The translations under genes and the position numbers were made by a program. DNA of 64,000 nt from positions 87,460,469-87,524,468 of the forward strand of contig JAQMRL010000003.1 in NCBI GenBank assembly GCA_035578175.1. Direction: 5' to 3'. Below the pieces are notes generated by a model. The model was not told the origin of the DNA. It saw only the letters and a list, made by a program, of their open reading frames with translations, and ran no database searches. The first letter of the stretch is position 1. Every line of letters starts with the position of its first letter. This document shows, in pieces, positions 34,915 through 46,890 of the stretch. The DNA comes from Catonia carolina (lineage: Eukaryota > Arthropoda > Insecta > Hemiptera > Achilidae).

Positions 34915-35508
34915 AAGGTGCATTTACACATGCGAGATTTGCTGGCGCCAGTATTGATGCCAGTTTAATTTGCATGCCAGCAGAAGTTTACACATTAAAC
35001 GCTTTTTGTCGTGCCAGTTTCATTTTATTTTGCTGTTATGTAGTGTCAAGTTCGTGAAAGCTTGTAGAACAATGATTTGTTGAATTGGTTTTGATAGTTT
35101 GGAGGTCTGTTTTTATAAGATGAACAGTGTACTTCCCACATCAAGGAAGTTGTTCATATTTTTTCAAAAATTTAATGGTTACATCACTACTCTACCTCTT
35201 ATTTTTCAAAATTGTGCTCATTTTAGTTACCGTTTAAAGATGCAGCAAAATAAAAAGCTATCTGTATGAATTATATAATAATAGATATGAATGATAGTGA
35301 AAAATAAATTCAAAATTAAACCAACTATGCCAATAGCCTACTGGCGAACAAAATTTCAGAAGGCTGCAGAAAATTCCATTCAAGTTTCTTTCTGTGCATG
35401 CATGTTGAAACTTGCACGCCAACAATAGTTTACACATACATGCATCGTTTTACCGGGGCGCCAATTCTCACTGGCACCAACAAATCATTGCACGTGTACA
35501 TGCGCCTT
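34915..35508. mobile_element. Non-autonomous DNA transposon (MITE) with ~45-bp inverted ends
   Basis: AAGGTGCATTTACACATGC with GCTGGCGCCAGT at the left end mirrors AAGGCGCATGTACACGTGC with TTGGTGCCAGTG read inward from 35508. The interior is non-coding. No clear target duplication, so the superfamily is unassigned. No counterpart in the paralogous 28.5-32 kb unit. Confidence 0.75.
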
Positions 35509-35590
35509 AAGATAATTAGTTAAATTGCATCATGATCACAAACTAGACTTGCTAAAAGAAGCGTTAGGTATTGCCAAACAATTATATAAT

Positions 35591-35766
35591 ATAGGAAAAA
35601 CCACCAAATGCACAATAGATGGCTCTCGCGTGATTAAAAAAGTCAGTTGGTCTTTTCAGATATTGTGTATCCATCATCACAGGATGAATGATTTCTGAAA
35701 GGGCCTATTGTCTTTAATAATCAGGTGAGAGTCATCTATTGTGTTTCAGTGGTTTTTTTTTCTATA
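35591..35766. mobile_element. Small foldback element
   Basis: Left arm (about 35591-35645: ATAGGAAAAACCACCAAATG, ACAATAGATGGCTCTC) is complemented by the right arm (about 35715-35766: GAGAGTCATCTATTGTGTTT, AGTGGTTTTTTTTTCTATAG). A related right half occurs near 57722-57755. Confidence 0.75.
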
Positions 35767-36250
35767 GGCCTGTTGATATAATTCTAAGCAATACAAAGGA
35801 AAATATTTATAAAATTTTCCTTAAGTAAATCTGTTCTATATTCAATGTTGTTACTTCTGTTGTATCGTTTCATGGTTGTAAAGTTTTTGTTCTCTTTATT
35901 ATTTTTTAATTTATTTTCATTTTATAAAAAAATTGTTTAATATTTATAAGTTAACAGCTAAAATACGAGTTCTTTGAACAAACTCTTGACAGTCTAGAGT
36001 TTAGATGCAACTGGCTTTATTAATTTCAGTGCATAGTATTTTTTTTTTAATTTCAAAAAATGTGATTTTTAAGTGACTGAAATATATTGGGTATATGTTG
36101 TTTTAAATACAGTAGGCACCCACTACAATTGATTACATGTTTTGATTCTCAGTTTGGCAATGTTGTAATCTTTTCCAGCAGTAGTTCCTAATTTTTAATC
36201 ATAGTCAATCAGGTGTCGCACACCTGAGTTTAGGACAGTTTGGATTCTTT

Positions 36251-36416
36251 AGATGTTCCGAATTGTAGCAGTCAACACACAACTGGCTTTTATGCCAGGA
36301 TCTCGAGTTTGACTCCCGGTCATGTCTGGCATTTTTCCATCACTCATTTTCATCTGTCACCTTTCTCATCGTCATCGTACCAGTAATTGCAAAACAGTCA
36401 AATGTAAAATAAAAAT
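36251..36416 (+). mobile_element. SINE-like retroposon with 7-bp target duplication
   Basis: Flanked by ATTCTTT at 36244-36250 and 36417-36423. Head has a diverged tRNA-like B box (GAGTTTGACTCCC) and the tail is A-rich (AAAATAAAAAT). The paralogous unit has GGACAGTTTAAATTCGTTG... without this segment, giving a natural empty site. Only one promoter box is recognisable. Confidence 0.75.
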
Positions 36417-36692
36417 ATTCTTTGTTAGCAGATTACACTTGTCAATCAAATATAGATATTTTTGCAACAAATTGACTCAGGTTATACGATTATTTTTATT
36501 TTATCATGTTTTGAAGGTTTTTGCTTTTAATTGACATTTTCACTTTTCTCTCACAGAAACTATTACATTTTCTTCTAAGTACTGTGGAGTGTATAAAAAC
36601 GTTACACCAATTTTATTGTTCAGCAGAAGATTAATTCACTATTTAAATCCAAAAAAGAAGGATTTTTGATTCAGTCAACGTTTTGTTTTCAG

Positions 36693-37566
36693 GGGGAGTT
36701 CATCTGTGAATTCATTTACAAAGTTTGAACCAGGTCGTAGGTTATATTTTGCTCAAAAGGACAATACAGTATCAAAACCCAATTTTAAAATCGATGTTAA
36801 TGAATTACAGAAAAAAATGGTGGTGCATTTTGATACTGTAGGAAAAAGTAAAAATCAGCCTGAGAAAACAAATTTAGTTGTGAATATTGAGAATCTATGT
36901 TCAAATGATAGAATCGGTGTAAGAAAGAAAAATAGAAATACAGATTTATTTAAGTGTGAAGTGTGTAATAAAATGTTTACAAAAAGAGATTATTTACAGA
37001 ATCATCTCAAAAGACATAGTGGTACGTTGTCATACACGTGCCATATATGTGGAAAATCTTTCAGTACCTCTGGCAGTATTCGTTACCATTTGAAACATTT
37101 TCATGGTGGTGTCAAAGAGCACAAATGTGAAATTTGCGATCGTAAATTCGCCCAAAAAAACTTTTTAAAACAACATTTGCGAACTCATACTGGAGAAAAA
37201 CCTTACGTTTGCGAGACTTGTGGCAAAGCATTTACGTCTTCATCTACGTTACATTATCATATGACAACTCATAACAGTATATTTTCATTCTTTTGTAGCG
37301 TTTGTGGTAAACCGTTCAAAAAGAAACACCAACTTATTGGACACACTATTTCTCACTCGGTTGAAAAACTTTTTTTGTGCGACATTTGCGGTAAAGAGTT
37401 TAGTAGACAAAGTACCTTAAAGATACACAAGTCAACTCATACGAAAACTACACCTTTTTCTTGTCATATATGTCATACAAAATTTAAATTGAAACGTTAT
37501 CTTGGAAATCACTTGAGGATGAAACACAAAACAAGTTTAACTACTATTCCAAATTTACCTCAGTAA
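36693..37566 (+). CDS. Alternative 3' terminal exon 6: seven-finger C2H2 cassette
   Basis: Acceptor ACGTTTTGTTTTCAG|G. The frame is open from the acceptor (R-GSSSVNSFTKFEPGRRLYF) but has no ATG until after a conserved part of the linker (NELQKKMV), so an upstream exon is needed. Seven fingers span 36950-37530: CEVCNKMF, CHICGKSF (HFHGG), CEICDRKF then TGEKP, CETCGKAF, CSVCGKPF, CDICGKEF, and CHICHTKF with FKLKRYL. Tandem paralogue of the 32198 cassette. Finger 1 and the helices of fingers 2, 5 and 6 have several substitutions, while fingers 3, 4 and 7 are nearly unchanged. Stop TAA. A pogo-type MITE starts 60 bp downstream, so the 3' UTR is probably short or transposon-derived. Confidence 0.88.
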
Positions 37567-37625
37567 TTCCATCAGTAATCTGGTTTCTCCTTTAATAACA
37601 AATTTGAGTCCCTTTATTTGTTTTA

Positions 37626-38596
37626 CAGTCAGTCCTCATTATAACGGTTTAAATGGGGGGGCCCCCCTGTCTGTTGCAAAAATTCTTTTTATCAAAATAC
37701 AGCCAGGCAAAGCAGCAATATTTGTTGCAGTTATTAATTCATACTATAGTCAAAATCGTAGTCGGTTTGTTTTAAAACCAATATAATGTGAATGCATTAA
37801 AATAATTTTTACTTGTTGTTTAGGTCAACAGCCGAAAGGCTGGTTTGAACCTCTAGAGGTTTTACCAAGTACAAACGAGGAGTAAGGTGGTTTACCATTG
37901 CCTTCCTCACTGAGTTGAAAGAGTATACTTATCAGCATGCCAGGCCCTCTGAAAAGCACTCGCTTTCCACCCTGCAAATGACACTTTCACTTCATTCACC
38001 ACAGGGTCTGGCTGTATAGTGAAATTAATTACTCTCAGAGGAGATAACTCTGACTAGTGTCTTTTACACCTCTACCTCTTCTGTTCTTAAATAGTTCAGT
38101 CATATAAGTGGCTGACTATGTGATAAGAAACAGAACTATTTTTTTTAGCCCTGGACCAAACAGATAGAGTGCAATTAAAATAACACTCCACCTGCCCGTT
38201 TTGGGCATAATTTTTACTTACCAAGGTTATAGTCAGTGGCAGTAACAGAAATAAAATTGTCTTAGCAACATTAAATGTTTAGATGTCAAAAACGGGCAAA
38301 ATAATCAAACACGTTTAGATTAAGAAAAGATAATACAGTTCTATAATCTTATTTTTTTACACTAATAATGGAGTTCCTATTTTACCGGACTTTCGTTGGT
38401 TTCTAATAAAGTTCTTTGAATTGTCGAAAATGTTCATAAATGTTTTGGACATTTTGCTCTTTCGATAAATATATGTATGAAAACACTGTATCATTGGTAT
38501 TGTGTATGCTAGAAAGTTTGGGTGTCTGTGCTAATGGCTCATTCTCATTGTGGGGTTTTTTCTAATTTGAAGTCCGTTATAGCGCGAGGACTTACT
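37626..38596. mobile_element. pogo/Tigger-type MITE with nested family-B repeat
   Basis: Ends CAGTCAGTCCTCATTATAAC (37626) and, inward from 38596, CAGTAAGTCCTCGCGCTATA, flanked by TA on both sides (37624-37625, 38597-38598). A family-B repeat (37814-38210) lies inside, so it arrived later. No transposase remains. Confidence 0.8.
37814..38210 (+). repeat. Interspersed repeat family B, copy 3
   Basis: GTCAACAGCCGAAAGGCTGG... CCAGGCCCTCTGAAAAGCAC... CCACCTGCCCGTTTTGGGCA. Slightly more diverged than copies 2, 4 and 5. Nested in the pogo-type MITE. Confidence 0.85.
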
Positions 38597-39730
38597 GTAT
38601 TGGCTTTGAATTGACTTTCGTTATATGGGGTATTTTAGAATTTGATTATTAACTTGAAACACTTGAAGAAACTCTTTGGAGCCCAGGTTCTCTAACATTC
38701 TTTTTTTTCCATCCATCCACGTCTTGTTTTATTCTTCCTGGAAGTCTATAATATGTACTTGATTCAGTCAAGTATCTGCTGTTTTTGCCCCGTGGATTGA
38801 ATTGACAGGTGGCTTAAAAGCCACCTCCCTAAATGCAATTACTCTCCTAAATGTCTTCAGTTGTTTGTATGAAAAGTAAAAATGTTTATTTGAGTGTATT
38901 ATTATAGAAAATTATAATTTCATTGAAATCTCAAAGTAGTTATGTGTAATTATTACAAATATATTTGTAAATATTAAATTTAAGATATATTTTTAAAAAA
39001 TTGTATGTATAATTATGTATTTATACATTAATTTAACAATAAATATTTATTTATTCATAAAAATGTCTTCTCTTTTATCATAATTTATGTTCTCATAAAT
39101 TTACTGGTACTGAGATAGCTTTTTGTTTTATCTAACCCTATATCTGTCATTGAATTTCAATGCTGCTGTAATTACCTTAAGCCAATTGGAAAATAGCACC
39201 TGGTTGATAAATATGCTAATGCAATCGTTTAAACATCAAATGTTCATAAATTATGTCATCTAGGCATTAATGCTTTGAAAGTAAAAGTAATTTATTAAAG
39301 TACTTTGACAAATAAAATTACGAATGTGTAAATTCCTGTAGAAAATTCTTGGGTTGGCCATTCCAGTTGCGCGAGCAGTCACATCTATTTAACTAGTATA
39401 AACTTTGAAGCAAGATCAGATAGTACACGTTTTATGATGTCTCAATTTTTCATGTACCACAAGGTTTTTGTTAATAGTTTTTTTTCTTTCAATCCCTAAT
39501 GTGTACATGTTGCAATCTGTTCAATTTAAGAACAATAACCAACTTTGTGACCAACTGAAATGAAGACGATATGTATGAAGACTTGAAAATATATACAAGA
39601 TACGTTTTGTATTTACTCAGGCCAACCATTCCTGTGAGTGTGTGGTTAATTGAGCCCCCAAACGAAACAAAACTTTTTAGGAGACAAAATGAAGCACTAA
39701 AGTATATTGTGGAAAATTTATGTTGATATA
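38597..39730. other. Spacer after cassette 6
   Basis: The first ~200 bp matches the 3' flank of cassette 5 (33950-34160). The rest is AT-rich without recognisable genes. Confidence 0.45.
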
Positions 39731-40501
39731 CAGTGGACCCTCACATTACGATATTTCACTTTACGACACGTCATCAAATTAGTCATCGGATTCCCAAAGT
39801 CGCACGTGCACCTGACCCGCCAATTGTCAACAGTAAGAAGTTCTGATTGAATGTACTCCCTCCCTCTTGTCAAGATACCCTTGACCATGCTACCCACACC
39901 CTCCCATCATCAGCTCAAGGTTGTTTCTGTTTTTCAGTTTTGTCACAGCACTCATACTATTTTTAGTCATGTTACACACATCGCTTTGGTTATCGGTTTA
40001 GCATCTGTGCCGTAGTGTCTGTCGTGTAATTACACTTATGTATTCTTTGTAGTTTTGATACCGTGTTTCCTGTGTACGTTACTGTAGTTATAGTGAAAAT
40101 GGGTCCTAAATCGCGCATAAAAAGTAAAATTTCTATTAAAGAAAAGCAAGAAATTATAAAAAAACATGATGAAGGGGCTAGGGTAAATGAATTTGTTCAC
40201 CAGTATGATTATTCCTTGTCTACAATATCCACGATTGTAAAGCAAAAGTCAGTGTTCAAAGATTGTCTGATAGGTCAAACACAATTCAAAAAGGCATTTT
40301 TTTATGGTTATACCTATTATCAAATCATTTGTACTGTAATCAGCTCTATTTGAAGAATGTATAGGGCTATCTGTATGTACAGGCTAATGTAAATTTCTTA
40401 TGGAATTGTATATAAATGGTCTAATGATTGGGCAAGAATGCGGTCTCACAATACGATCGTTCTTCCGGAATGAATTACAATTGTAATGTGAGGGCATACT
40501 G
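39731..40501 (+). mobile_element. Internally deleted Tigger/pogo transposon
   Basis: Inverted ends CAGTGGACCCTCACATTACG (39731) and, inward from 40501, CAGTATGCCCTCACATTACA. TA at both borders. A 96-codon frame at 40063-40353, from the ATG at 40099 on, starts MGPKSRIKSKISIKEKQEII and continues through SLSTISTIVKQKS. This is the CENP-B/pogo N-terminal helix-turn-helix. The second HTH and the DDE domain are missing, so it is non-autonomous but could still bind its own ends. Confidence 0.87.
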
Positions 40502-40980
40502 TATTATAATTTGTCAATGGTCGTCCAGTATTGGTATCAGTCATGTTAGTCTCATTCTTTCAACCTTATGCTCAAACGATTTGTTTACACTATTTCCAAA
40601 GTTGAGTGGAATAATTTACAGAAAATTAGTAATCTTTTATGATGGTACAAAATAAAAGGAGCAGGGATTTAAGTAATAATAGATGCTGGTCTACCGTAGA
40701 ATATTAGAAGGCTTGTTTCATTCACTGCTGTAAATGTGGCCCTTTTCATATTCAAGCTTGACAATCATAGTAATTCACTTGCAGCTGTGTTGTAAATTGC
40801 CTGTGTGGTATTGCATTGTAACTTCACTGTAGTTTATCTTGTTTAGCTGTTGATTAATCTTTCAGACACAGGTAATAAGTAGGTTAGGTAGTTTGCTTCC
40901 ACCATTTACCTAATTGGTTTTTTCTGGATTTTTAAAGCTCTTTCCGTATTTCCCTGAGAGGTGTTATGCTAATATAGTTA

Positions 40981-41377
40981 TGTGGTTTAGGTCATCAGCC
41001 AAAAAGCTGGTTTGAACCTGTAGAGGTTGTACTAAGTAAAACGAGGAGTGAGGTGGTTTACCATTGCCTTCCTCACTGAGTGGAAAAGTATGCTTATCAG
41101 CATGCCGAGCCCTCTGAAAAGCACAAATCTTCCACTCTGCAAATGACAGTTTCACTTCATTCACCACAGGGTCTGGCTGTATTATGAAATTCATTTCTTT
41201 CAGAGGAGATAACTCTGATTAGTGTCTTTTACACCTCTACCTCTACCTCTTCTGTTCTTAAATGATTCAGTCGTTTAATTGACTGGCCATGTGATTAGAA
41301 ACAGAACTATTTATTTTAGCCCTGCAACGAACAGATTGAGTGTAAATTTGACTCTCCACCTGTCTGTTATGGGCAGT
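40981..41377 (+). repeat. Interspersed repeat family B, copy 4
   Basis: GTCATCAGCCAAAAAGCTGG... GTCTGGCTGTATTATGAAAT... CACCTGTCTGTTATGGGCAG. A minus-strand frame at 40964-41194 is only the repeat read through. Confidence 0.88.
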
Positions 41378-41959
41378 TTTTGATATGAGATAGAATTAGA
41401 CCATGATGAGGTGCTATTATTGAATTTAATAAATCCCCAGAATATATTTTAGTAAAAATTCTCTTACACTATGTTACTGCTCTCTATTATATTAAATATT
41501 CTCGCTAACATATATTCTTATTAACTATTAAAGTACACTATTACACCCAATAAAACAAAAACTCATCTTTACTGTTCAATGTTTGGTTCAAGACGAACTT
41601 TATTTTTCATTGTTGCAAATTATAACTTGAATTAAATAATGTCTTTGGTAAAATAAAATAAAATTTTAAGAAAATTTTGTTTACTAGATAAATTGAAATT
41701 TTTAAATAAATTATTTAAATTAAATATTTGCCTGCAATAATAAATAATTATCAGACGTCAATCAAAAAAAAAAAAAAATGCGATAATAAAATGTAGGAAT
41801 CAGCTGTTCTAAATAAAATTGTAAACTAACACAACAGCTGATCGTTACAACTGACACTATACTCGGTTTACCGTAAGAAAGATATCTCAAGTAAATAAAT
41901 AATGATGTCACTGAGCATGCGCATTATTTAAATATGTGTACACGCTGATTATAAAGTTA

Positions 41960-44138
41960 CAACAAAATACTTTTATAAATGAAACTATTAGGCATATATT
42001 TTATTTCTGTTCTTTTTCATAAATAAATGTGATTACAAATTATACGTATTACCTCTGATCTGTATGATGAAACAAGATAACTTTAAAAGTAAACATTTTT
42101 ATTCTAATGATTATTCATCTAATATTAGTTCATTCACTCATTATTTCACAATTGAATTTGACAATGACTGATCCAAACCCATAGATCTCTCTCCACATTT
42201 TTGAAAGAGAACATGTCATCGTTTATGCTACCAGTTCGCTTTTGACATTGTATTGTCTCGCATCACTCTTACGAGCATTATAATTTATTTTCAATTAGAA
42301 ATTTTGTGTTGTATATTTTAATTTATCGTTTAACTATTAAAAGTTGCATTTTTTTCTGAGTCACCACTTTAGCAGCTGATTCGGTTACCGCTGTTTGTTT
42401 ACTCGAATTATCTTTCTTACTATGAACCGAGTATACCCTACATGTTTTCTCTCGTTGTTTACTTGTGAATTTTAAATTTAATTCAATCAAACATTAAATT
42501 CATTTGATTTTCTAGGCAGCACATAATAAAATTTAATGTGATAATTATTTAATTACAATTTTAAATATAATAAGCATGTCATATAATACACAATTTGCCT
42601 CAGCATGTACTTACAAGTTGATATATTTTTCACCTAGAAACTATTTGAAAAGGAATTTGTGAACACTACAAGATGTTTCATCAATCAAGTATTTTTTAAG
42701 CTTTATTTTAACAAATTTAAATGACTACAACTTTCTAAAGCTTATGGTAATTTATGGATATATTTTCTACGTGCATACGTAGGTTTTTGTTCAAAAAGTT
42801 TAGTGTTGTGATTATTATTTGATTAGGAATTTTAATCTATGATATCGGGTGGTTCCAACGATTTAAAAAAAATCAAATGTCAACAGAAATTGATTGTAAA
42901 TTGTGATTTTACTACTTATAAGTTTGAGATTGAAATCTGCCAAGTAAAGTAGTTTTAAATATTACATCGGATTGTTGTAAAAGAGGAAATTGTGATTGAA
43001 TCAACGTTTGATTTCAGGGAAAGTACTTCAATAAACTCTACAAAGCCAATTCAGCAAAAACTTAGAAAAAAATTGAGTCAAGAAAAAAAACTTAAATCTA
43101 AAAAGAATTTTAAAAAAATTAAAGTTATTGAAGAATCGGTTTGTAATGAAAGTAAAAAAATGTATTCAAAGGATAGTGCTGAAAGTCAAACAGCTGTTAA
43201 AGTTTCTAAAAGTGGTGAAAACGTTGGTCTTAAATCTAGGAAAGTAAATAATGGTAATAAAATATTCAAGTGTGAAAATTGTGGTCTGAATTACACGAGA
43301 AAAGATTCACTGATACGCCATAAGCGTTACAGATGTCAAAAACAGACTATTCATAATAAATCAACATACATGTGCCACATTTGTGGGAAAACATTTTACC
43401 TAAAACCTCGATTGACTCGTCATGTGGAACATGTGCATCTTGGCATAAAAAGATTCAGCTGTGATATCTGTGGTCGTAAATTTTCTGAAAAACATTTTCT
43501 CCAGCATCACATCCGTATTCATACAGGAGAACGGCCTTACATGTGCGAATTATGTGGAAAATCGTTCACACAATCAGGAACTTTATATCTTCATCGTACA
43601 ACACACACAGATGTTTATCCGTATTCTTGCGATATATGCAATAGAAAATTCAAAACAAAGGGCATTTTGAAGACTCATGCGATGGTTCATACTGGCGAAA
43701 AACCCCATCAATGTGATATATGTCACAAACGATTCACTACGCAGAATTGTTTAAATCGTCATAGAGAGATTCATAATATAGACTACCCTTATTCTTGTGC
43801 TATATGTATGTTACAATTTAAAGTCAAACGTTATTTAAATAGACACATGTTATCTAAACATAAAAGTTGATTTATTGCTATTTTATATAATACAGTTAAC
43901 AATTTATTTGTATATAGAACTAATAAATATTTTAATTACTTTGAATTTTGAAAATGCTTCTCATACCTTTATCGAATTCTCAAAAGTATGCTGATAGATT
44001 GTAAAGAGATATTATTGTATTAATTTCTGGAGCCTGTTTGTATTTATGCTTGTTATTAAGAAGTAAATAATAATGATTCAAGTTATATTTTTGCCATATT
44101 ATAAATTTTTTATTGTACATTTTCAAGGATTTGTTCGT
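41960..44138 (+). repeat. Segmental duplication, copy 1 (carries cassette 7)
   Basis: Nearly identical to 45030-47247 from ATTAGGCATATA / GTTAGGCTTATA through ATTTTCAAGGATTTGTTCG. It includes ~1 kb of upstream intron, the whole terminal exon and ~270 bp of 3' flank. Sparse substitutions and small indels indicate a recent tandem event. Confidence 0.93.
43018..43870 (+). CDS. Alternative 3' terminal exon 7: seven-finger C2H2 cassette (duplicated)
   Basis: Acceptor ACGTTTGATTTCAG|G; joined protein R-ESTSINSTKPIQQKLRKK with a Lys-rich linker likely to direct nuclear import. Fingers (43265-43865): CENCGLNY ending RHKRYRC, so finger 1 is C2HC; CHICGKTF with helix YLKPRLTRH; CDICGRKF then TGERP; CELCGKSF with helix TQSGTLYLH; CDICNRKF then TGEKP; CHKRF; and CAICMLQF with FKVKRYL. 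An ATG at 42992 is in frame before the acceptor and would read MIESTFDF into the exon. Stop TGA and AATAAA at 43922. The sister copy at 46128 differs mainly in the DNA-contact helices of fingers 2 to 4. Confidence 0.88.
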
Positions 44139-44189
44139 TGTATCTTGAAAGTTATGTTGTAGAATGTTTATTTCCTTTATTTTTAAAAT

Positions 44190-44960
44190 TACTGTAATCC
44201 CTCGATATCCTCGGGGGTTACTTTCTGGAGGGTTACCGCGGGGATAATAATACCTTTATGAACGAAAAGATGGGGGTTAGGTTCTGAAGAAAAGTCCTGG
44301 AGTCGTTTTAAGTGTTTAATAGTTTTAAAAACTTTTACCGTTATTATAATCTATGAATATTTAATAACTACAGTATTATATGCATACAAAATTTAAGTTG
44401 TTTTAAAATAGTTAGTTGTGGCTTCTTGTTTCTTCTTCTTTTCAAACGCCTTGTGGACTTCTTCATATGGTATCATTAGCTCCTGGAGTCCTCTTTTCAA
44501 TTAAAGGGCCTTTTCCATGACAGGATCTGTCTCCAACATGTGATCAGCGAGCTAGCGTTGCCATGCTGAGGATCTCGTTGATGATTTGTGAAGGAATGCT
44601 TGGCTTCGTTTCAGGATCTTCGTCTTCATCTTCAGGATGCTTGGCTATCTCATTGTGGGGTGTCATCAGTTCCTCCAACTCCTCCACTGTTAGTTCCTGC
44701 TTATGGCTTTGGATCATTTCTTTTATGTCCTGGTGGTTGATTTGAGCAAAACCCTCACCCTCCACGTTGTGAACGATTTCCAAAATTTCACCCACCACTG
44801 ATGTTTGAAATTTCTAAAATATCAAACACGTAGGGTGACACAAGTTTTCGGAATTGTATGCCTTCCCCACATCCCACCAAGTACGGTGTACACAAGATGA
44901 GATTACATATGTATCCTTAAAATTTTTAAGGTTTTAGGCCTACGTATAAAGTCCGCGGAT
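44190..44960 (-). mobile_element. Tigger-like transposon relic between the duplicated cassettes
   Basis: Left terminus CAGTAATCCCTCGATATCC-like text (44190-44250) with GGGGGTTACTTTCTGGAGGG resembles Tigger ends. A minus-strand frame at 44544-44798 encodes an acidic tail with SHKQELTVEELEELM and DEDEDPETKPS, as in the C-terminus of Tigger/jerky transposases. The catalytic part is gone. A GTCCGCGGATTTATAC segment near 44948 may mark the other end. Confidence 0.72.
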
Positions 44961-45030
44961 TTATACTTTATACTTTAATACTTTTTATACTTTATACTTT
45001 AATACAGGGTTTTATACTTTAATACTTTTA
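44957..45030. repeat. Short tandem repeat on TATACTTTA
   Basis: Repeated TATACTTTA / AATACTTT units, at the border between the Tigger relic and the second copy of the segmental duplication. Confidence 0.85.
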
Positions 45031-46127
45031 AAAGTATTTGTATATTTAAAACTGTTAGGCTTATACTTTATTTCCATAAATAAATGTGCTTACAAATTAT
45101 ACGTATTACCTCTGATCTGTATGATGAAACAACAGAACTTAAAAAATAAATATTTTTATTCTAATGAATAGTCATCTAATATTAGTTTGATCACTCATTA
45201 TTTCACAATTGAATTTGACGATGACTGATCCAAACCCATAGATCTCTCTCCACATTTTTGAAAGAGAACATGTCATCGTTTATGCTACCAGTTTGCTTTT
45301 CACATCGTATTGTCTCGCATCATTCTTACGAGCATTATAATTTATTTTCAATTAGAAATTTTGTGTTATAGTATCTTTTTTTCAATTTATCGTTTAATTC
45401 TGTATATGGTTAAAAGTACGTATCGGTTAGCATTGTGATGTTGTCATTAAAAGTTGCATTTTTTTCTGAGTCATCGCTTTAGCAGCTGATTCGGTTACTG
45501 CTGTTTGTTTACTCGAATTATCTTTCTTACTATGAACTGAGTATACACTACATGTTTTCTCTCGTTGTTTACTTGTGAATTTTAAATTTAATTCAATCAA
45601 ACATTAAATTCATTTGATTTTCTAGGCAGCACGTAATTAAATTTAATGTGATAATTATTTAATTACAATTTTAAATAAATAAGCATGTCATATAATACAC
45701 AATTTGCCTCAGCGTGTACTTAGAAGTTGATATATTTTTCACCTAGAAACTATTTTGAAAGGAATTTGTGTACACTACAAGATGTTTCATCAATCAAGTA
45801 TTTTTTAAGCTTTATTTTAACAAATTTAAATGACTACAACTTTCTAAAGCTTATGGTAATTTATGGATGTATTTTCTACGTGCATACGTAGGTTTTTGTT
45901 CAAAAAGTTTAGTGTTGTGATTAATATTTGATTAGGAACTTTTTTAATCTATGGTATCAGGTGGTTCCAACGATTTAAAAAATCAAATGTCAACAGAAAT
46001 TGATTGTAAATTGTGATTTTACTACTTATTAGTTTGAGATTGAAATCTGCCAAGTAAAGTAGTTTTAAATATTACATCGGATTGTTGTAAAAGAGGAAAT
46101 TGTGATTGAATCAACGTTTGATTTCAG

Positions 46128-46890
46128 GGAAAGTACTTCAATAAAATCTACAAAGCCAATTCAGCAAAAACTTAGAAAAAAATTGAGTCAAGAAAAAAAA
46201 CTTAAATCTAAAAAGAATTTAAAAAAGATTAAAGTTATTGAAGAATCGGTTTGTAATGAAAGTAAAAAAATGTATTCAAAGGATAGTGCTGAAAGTCAAA
46301 CAGCTGTTAAAGTTTCTAAAAGTGGTGAAAACGTTGGTCTTAAATCTAGGAAAGTAAATAATGGTAATAAAATATTCAAGTGTGAAAATTGTGGTCTGAA
46401 TTACATGAGAAAAGATTCACTGATACGCCATAAGCGTTACAGATGTCAAAAACAGACTGTTCATAATAAATCAACAAACATTTGCCACATTTGTGGGAAA
46501 ACATTTGACCGAAAATCTCGATTGACTCGTCATGTGGAACATGTGCATCTTGGCATAAAAAGATTCAGCTGTGATACCTGTGGTCGTAAATTTTCTGAAA
46601 AACATTTTCTCCAGCGTCACATCCGTATTCATACAGGAGAACGGCCCTACACGTGCGAATTATGTGGAAGATCGTTCACACTATCGAAAACTTTATATCT
46701 TCATCGTACAACCCACACAGATGTTTATCCGTATCCTTGCGATATATGCAATAGAAAATTCAAAACAAAGGGCATTTTGAAGACTCATGCGATGGTTCAT
46801 ACTGGCGAAAAACCCCATCAATGTGATATATGTCACAAACGATTCACTACGCAGAATTGTTTAAATCGTCATAGAGAGATTATAATATAG
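46128..46890 (+). CDS. Alternative 3' terminal exon 8: frameshifted near-copy of cassette 7
   Basis: Same acceptor and linker as cassette 7, and six complete or nearly complete fingers. One C is missing in the linker after finger 6 (cassette 7 has GAGATTCATAAT, here GAGATTATAAT at about 46876-46886). The frame therefore reads ...NRHREIII and stops. Finger 6 loses its last histidine and finger 7 is not translated. Differences from cassette 7 fall in finger helices: finger 2 YLKPRL to DRKSRL, finger 3 LQHH to LQRH, finger 4 TQSGTL to TLSKTL. The finger 2 helix equals that of cassette 9 (47690). Function is uncertain: it could still bind DNA through fingers 1-5, or be in early decay. AATAAA at 47031. 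Confidence 0.78.

Larger units (their letters stand above)
33946..36692. other. Spacer between cassettes 5 and 6
   Basis: 33950-34160 is homologous to 38620-38800 (3' flank of the paralogue). From about 34340 the 5' flank of the second unit begins. Insertions absent from the first unit interrupt it: a MITE (34915-35508), a foldback (35591-35766) and a SINE (36251-36416). No gene seen; 36322-36534 is a chance frame through the SINE. Confidence 0.6.

Noticed and set aside
41770..41790. Poly-A run as retroposon tail
   Set aside because: No element body or target duplication could be matched to it.
46128..46890. Calling cassette 8 a pseudogene outright
   Set aside because: Only one frameshift near the end; acceptor, linker and at least five full fingers are intact, so a truncated isoform remains possible.
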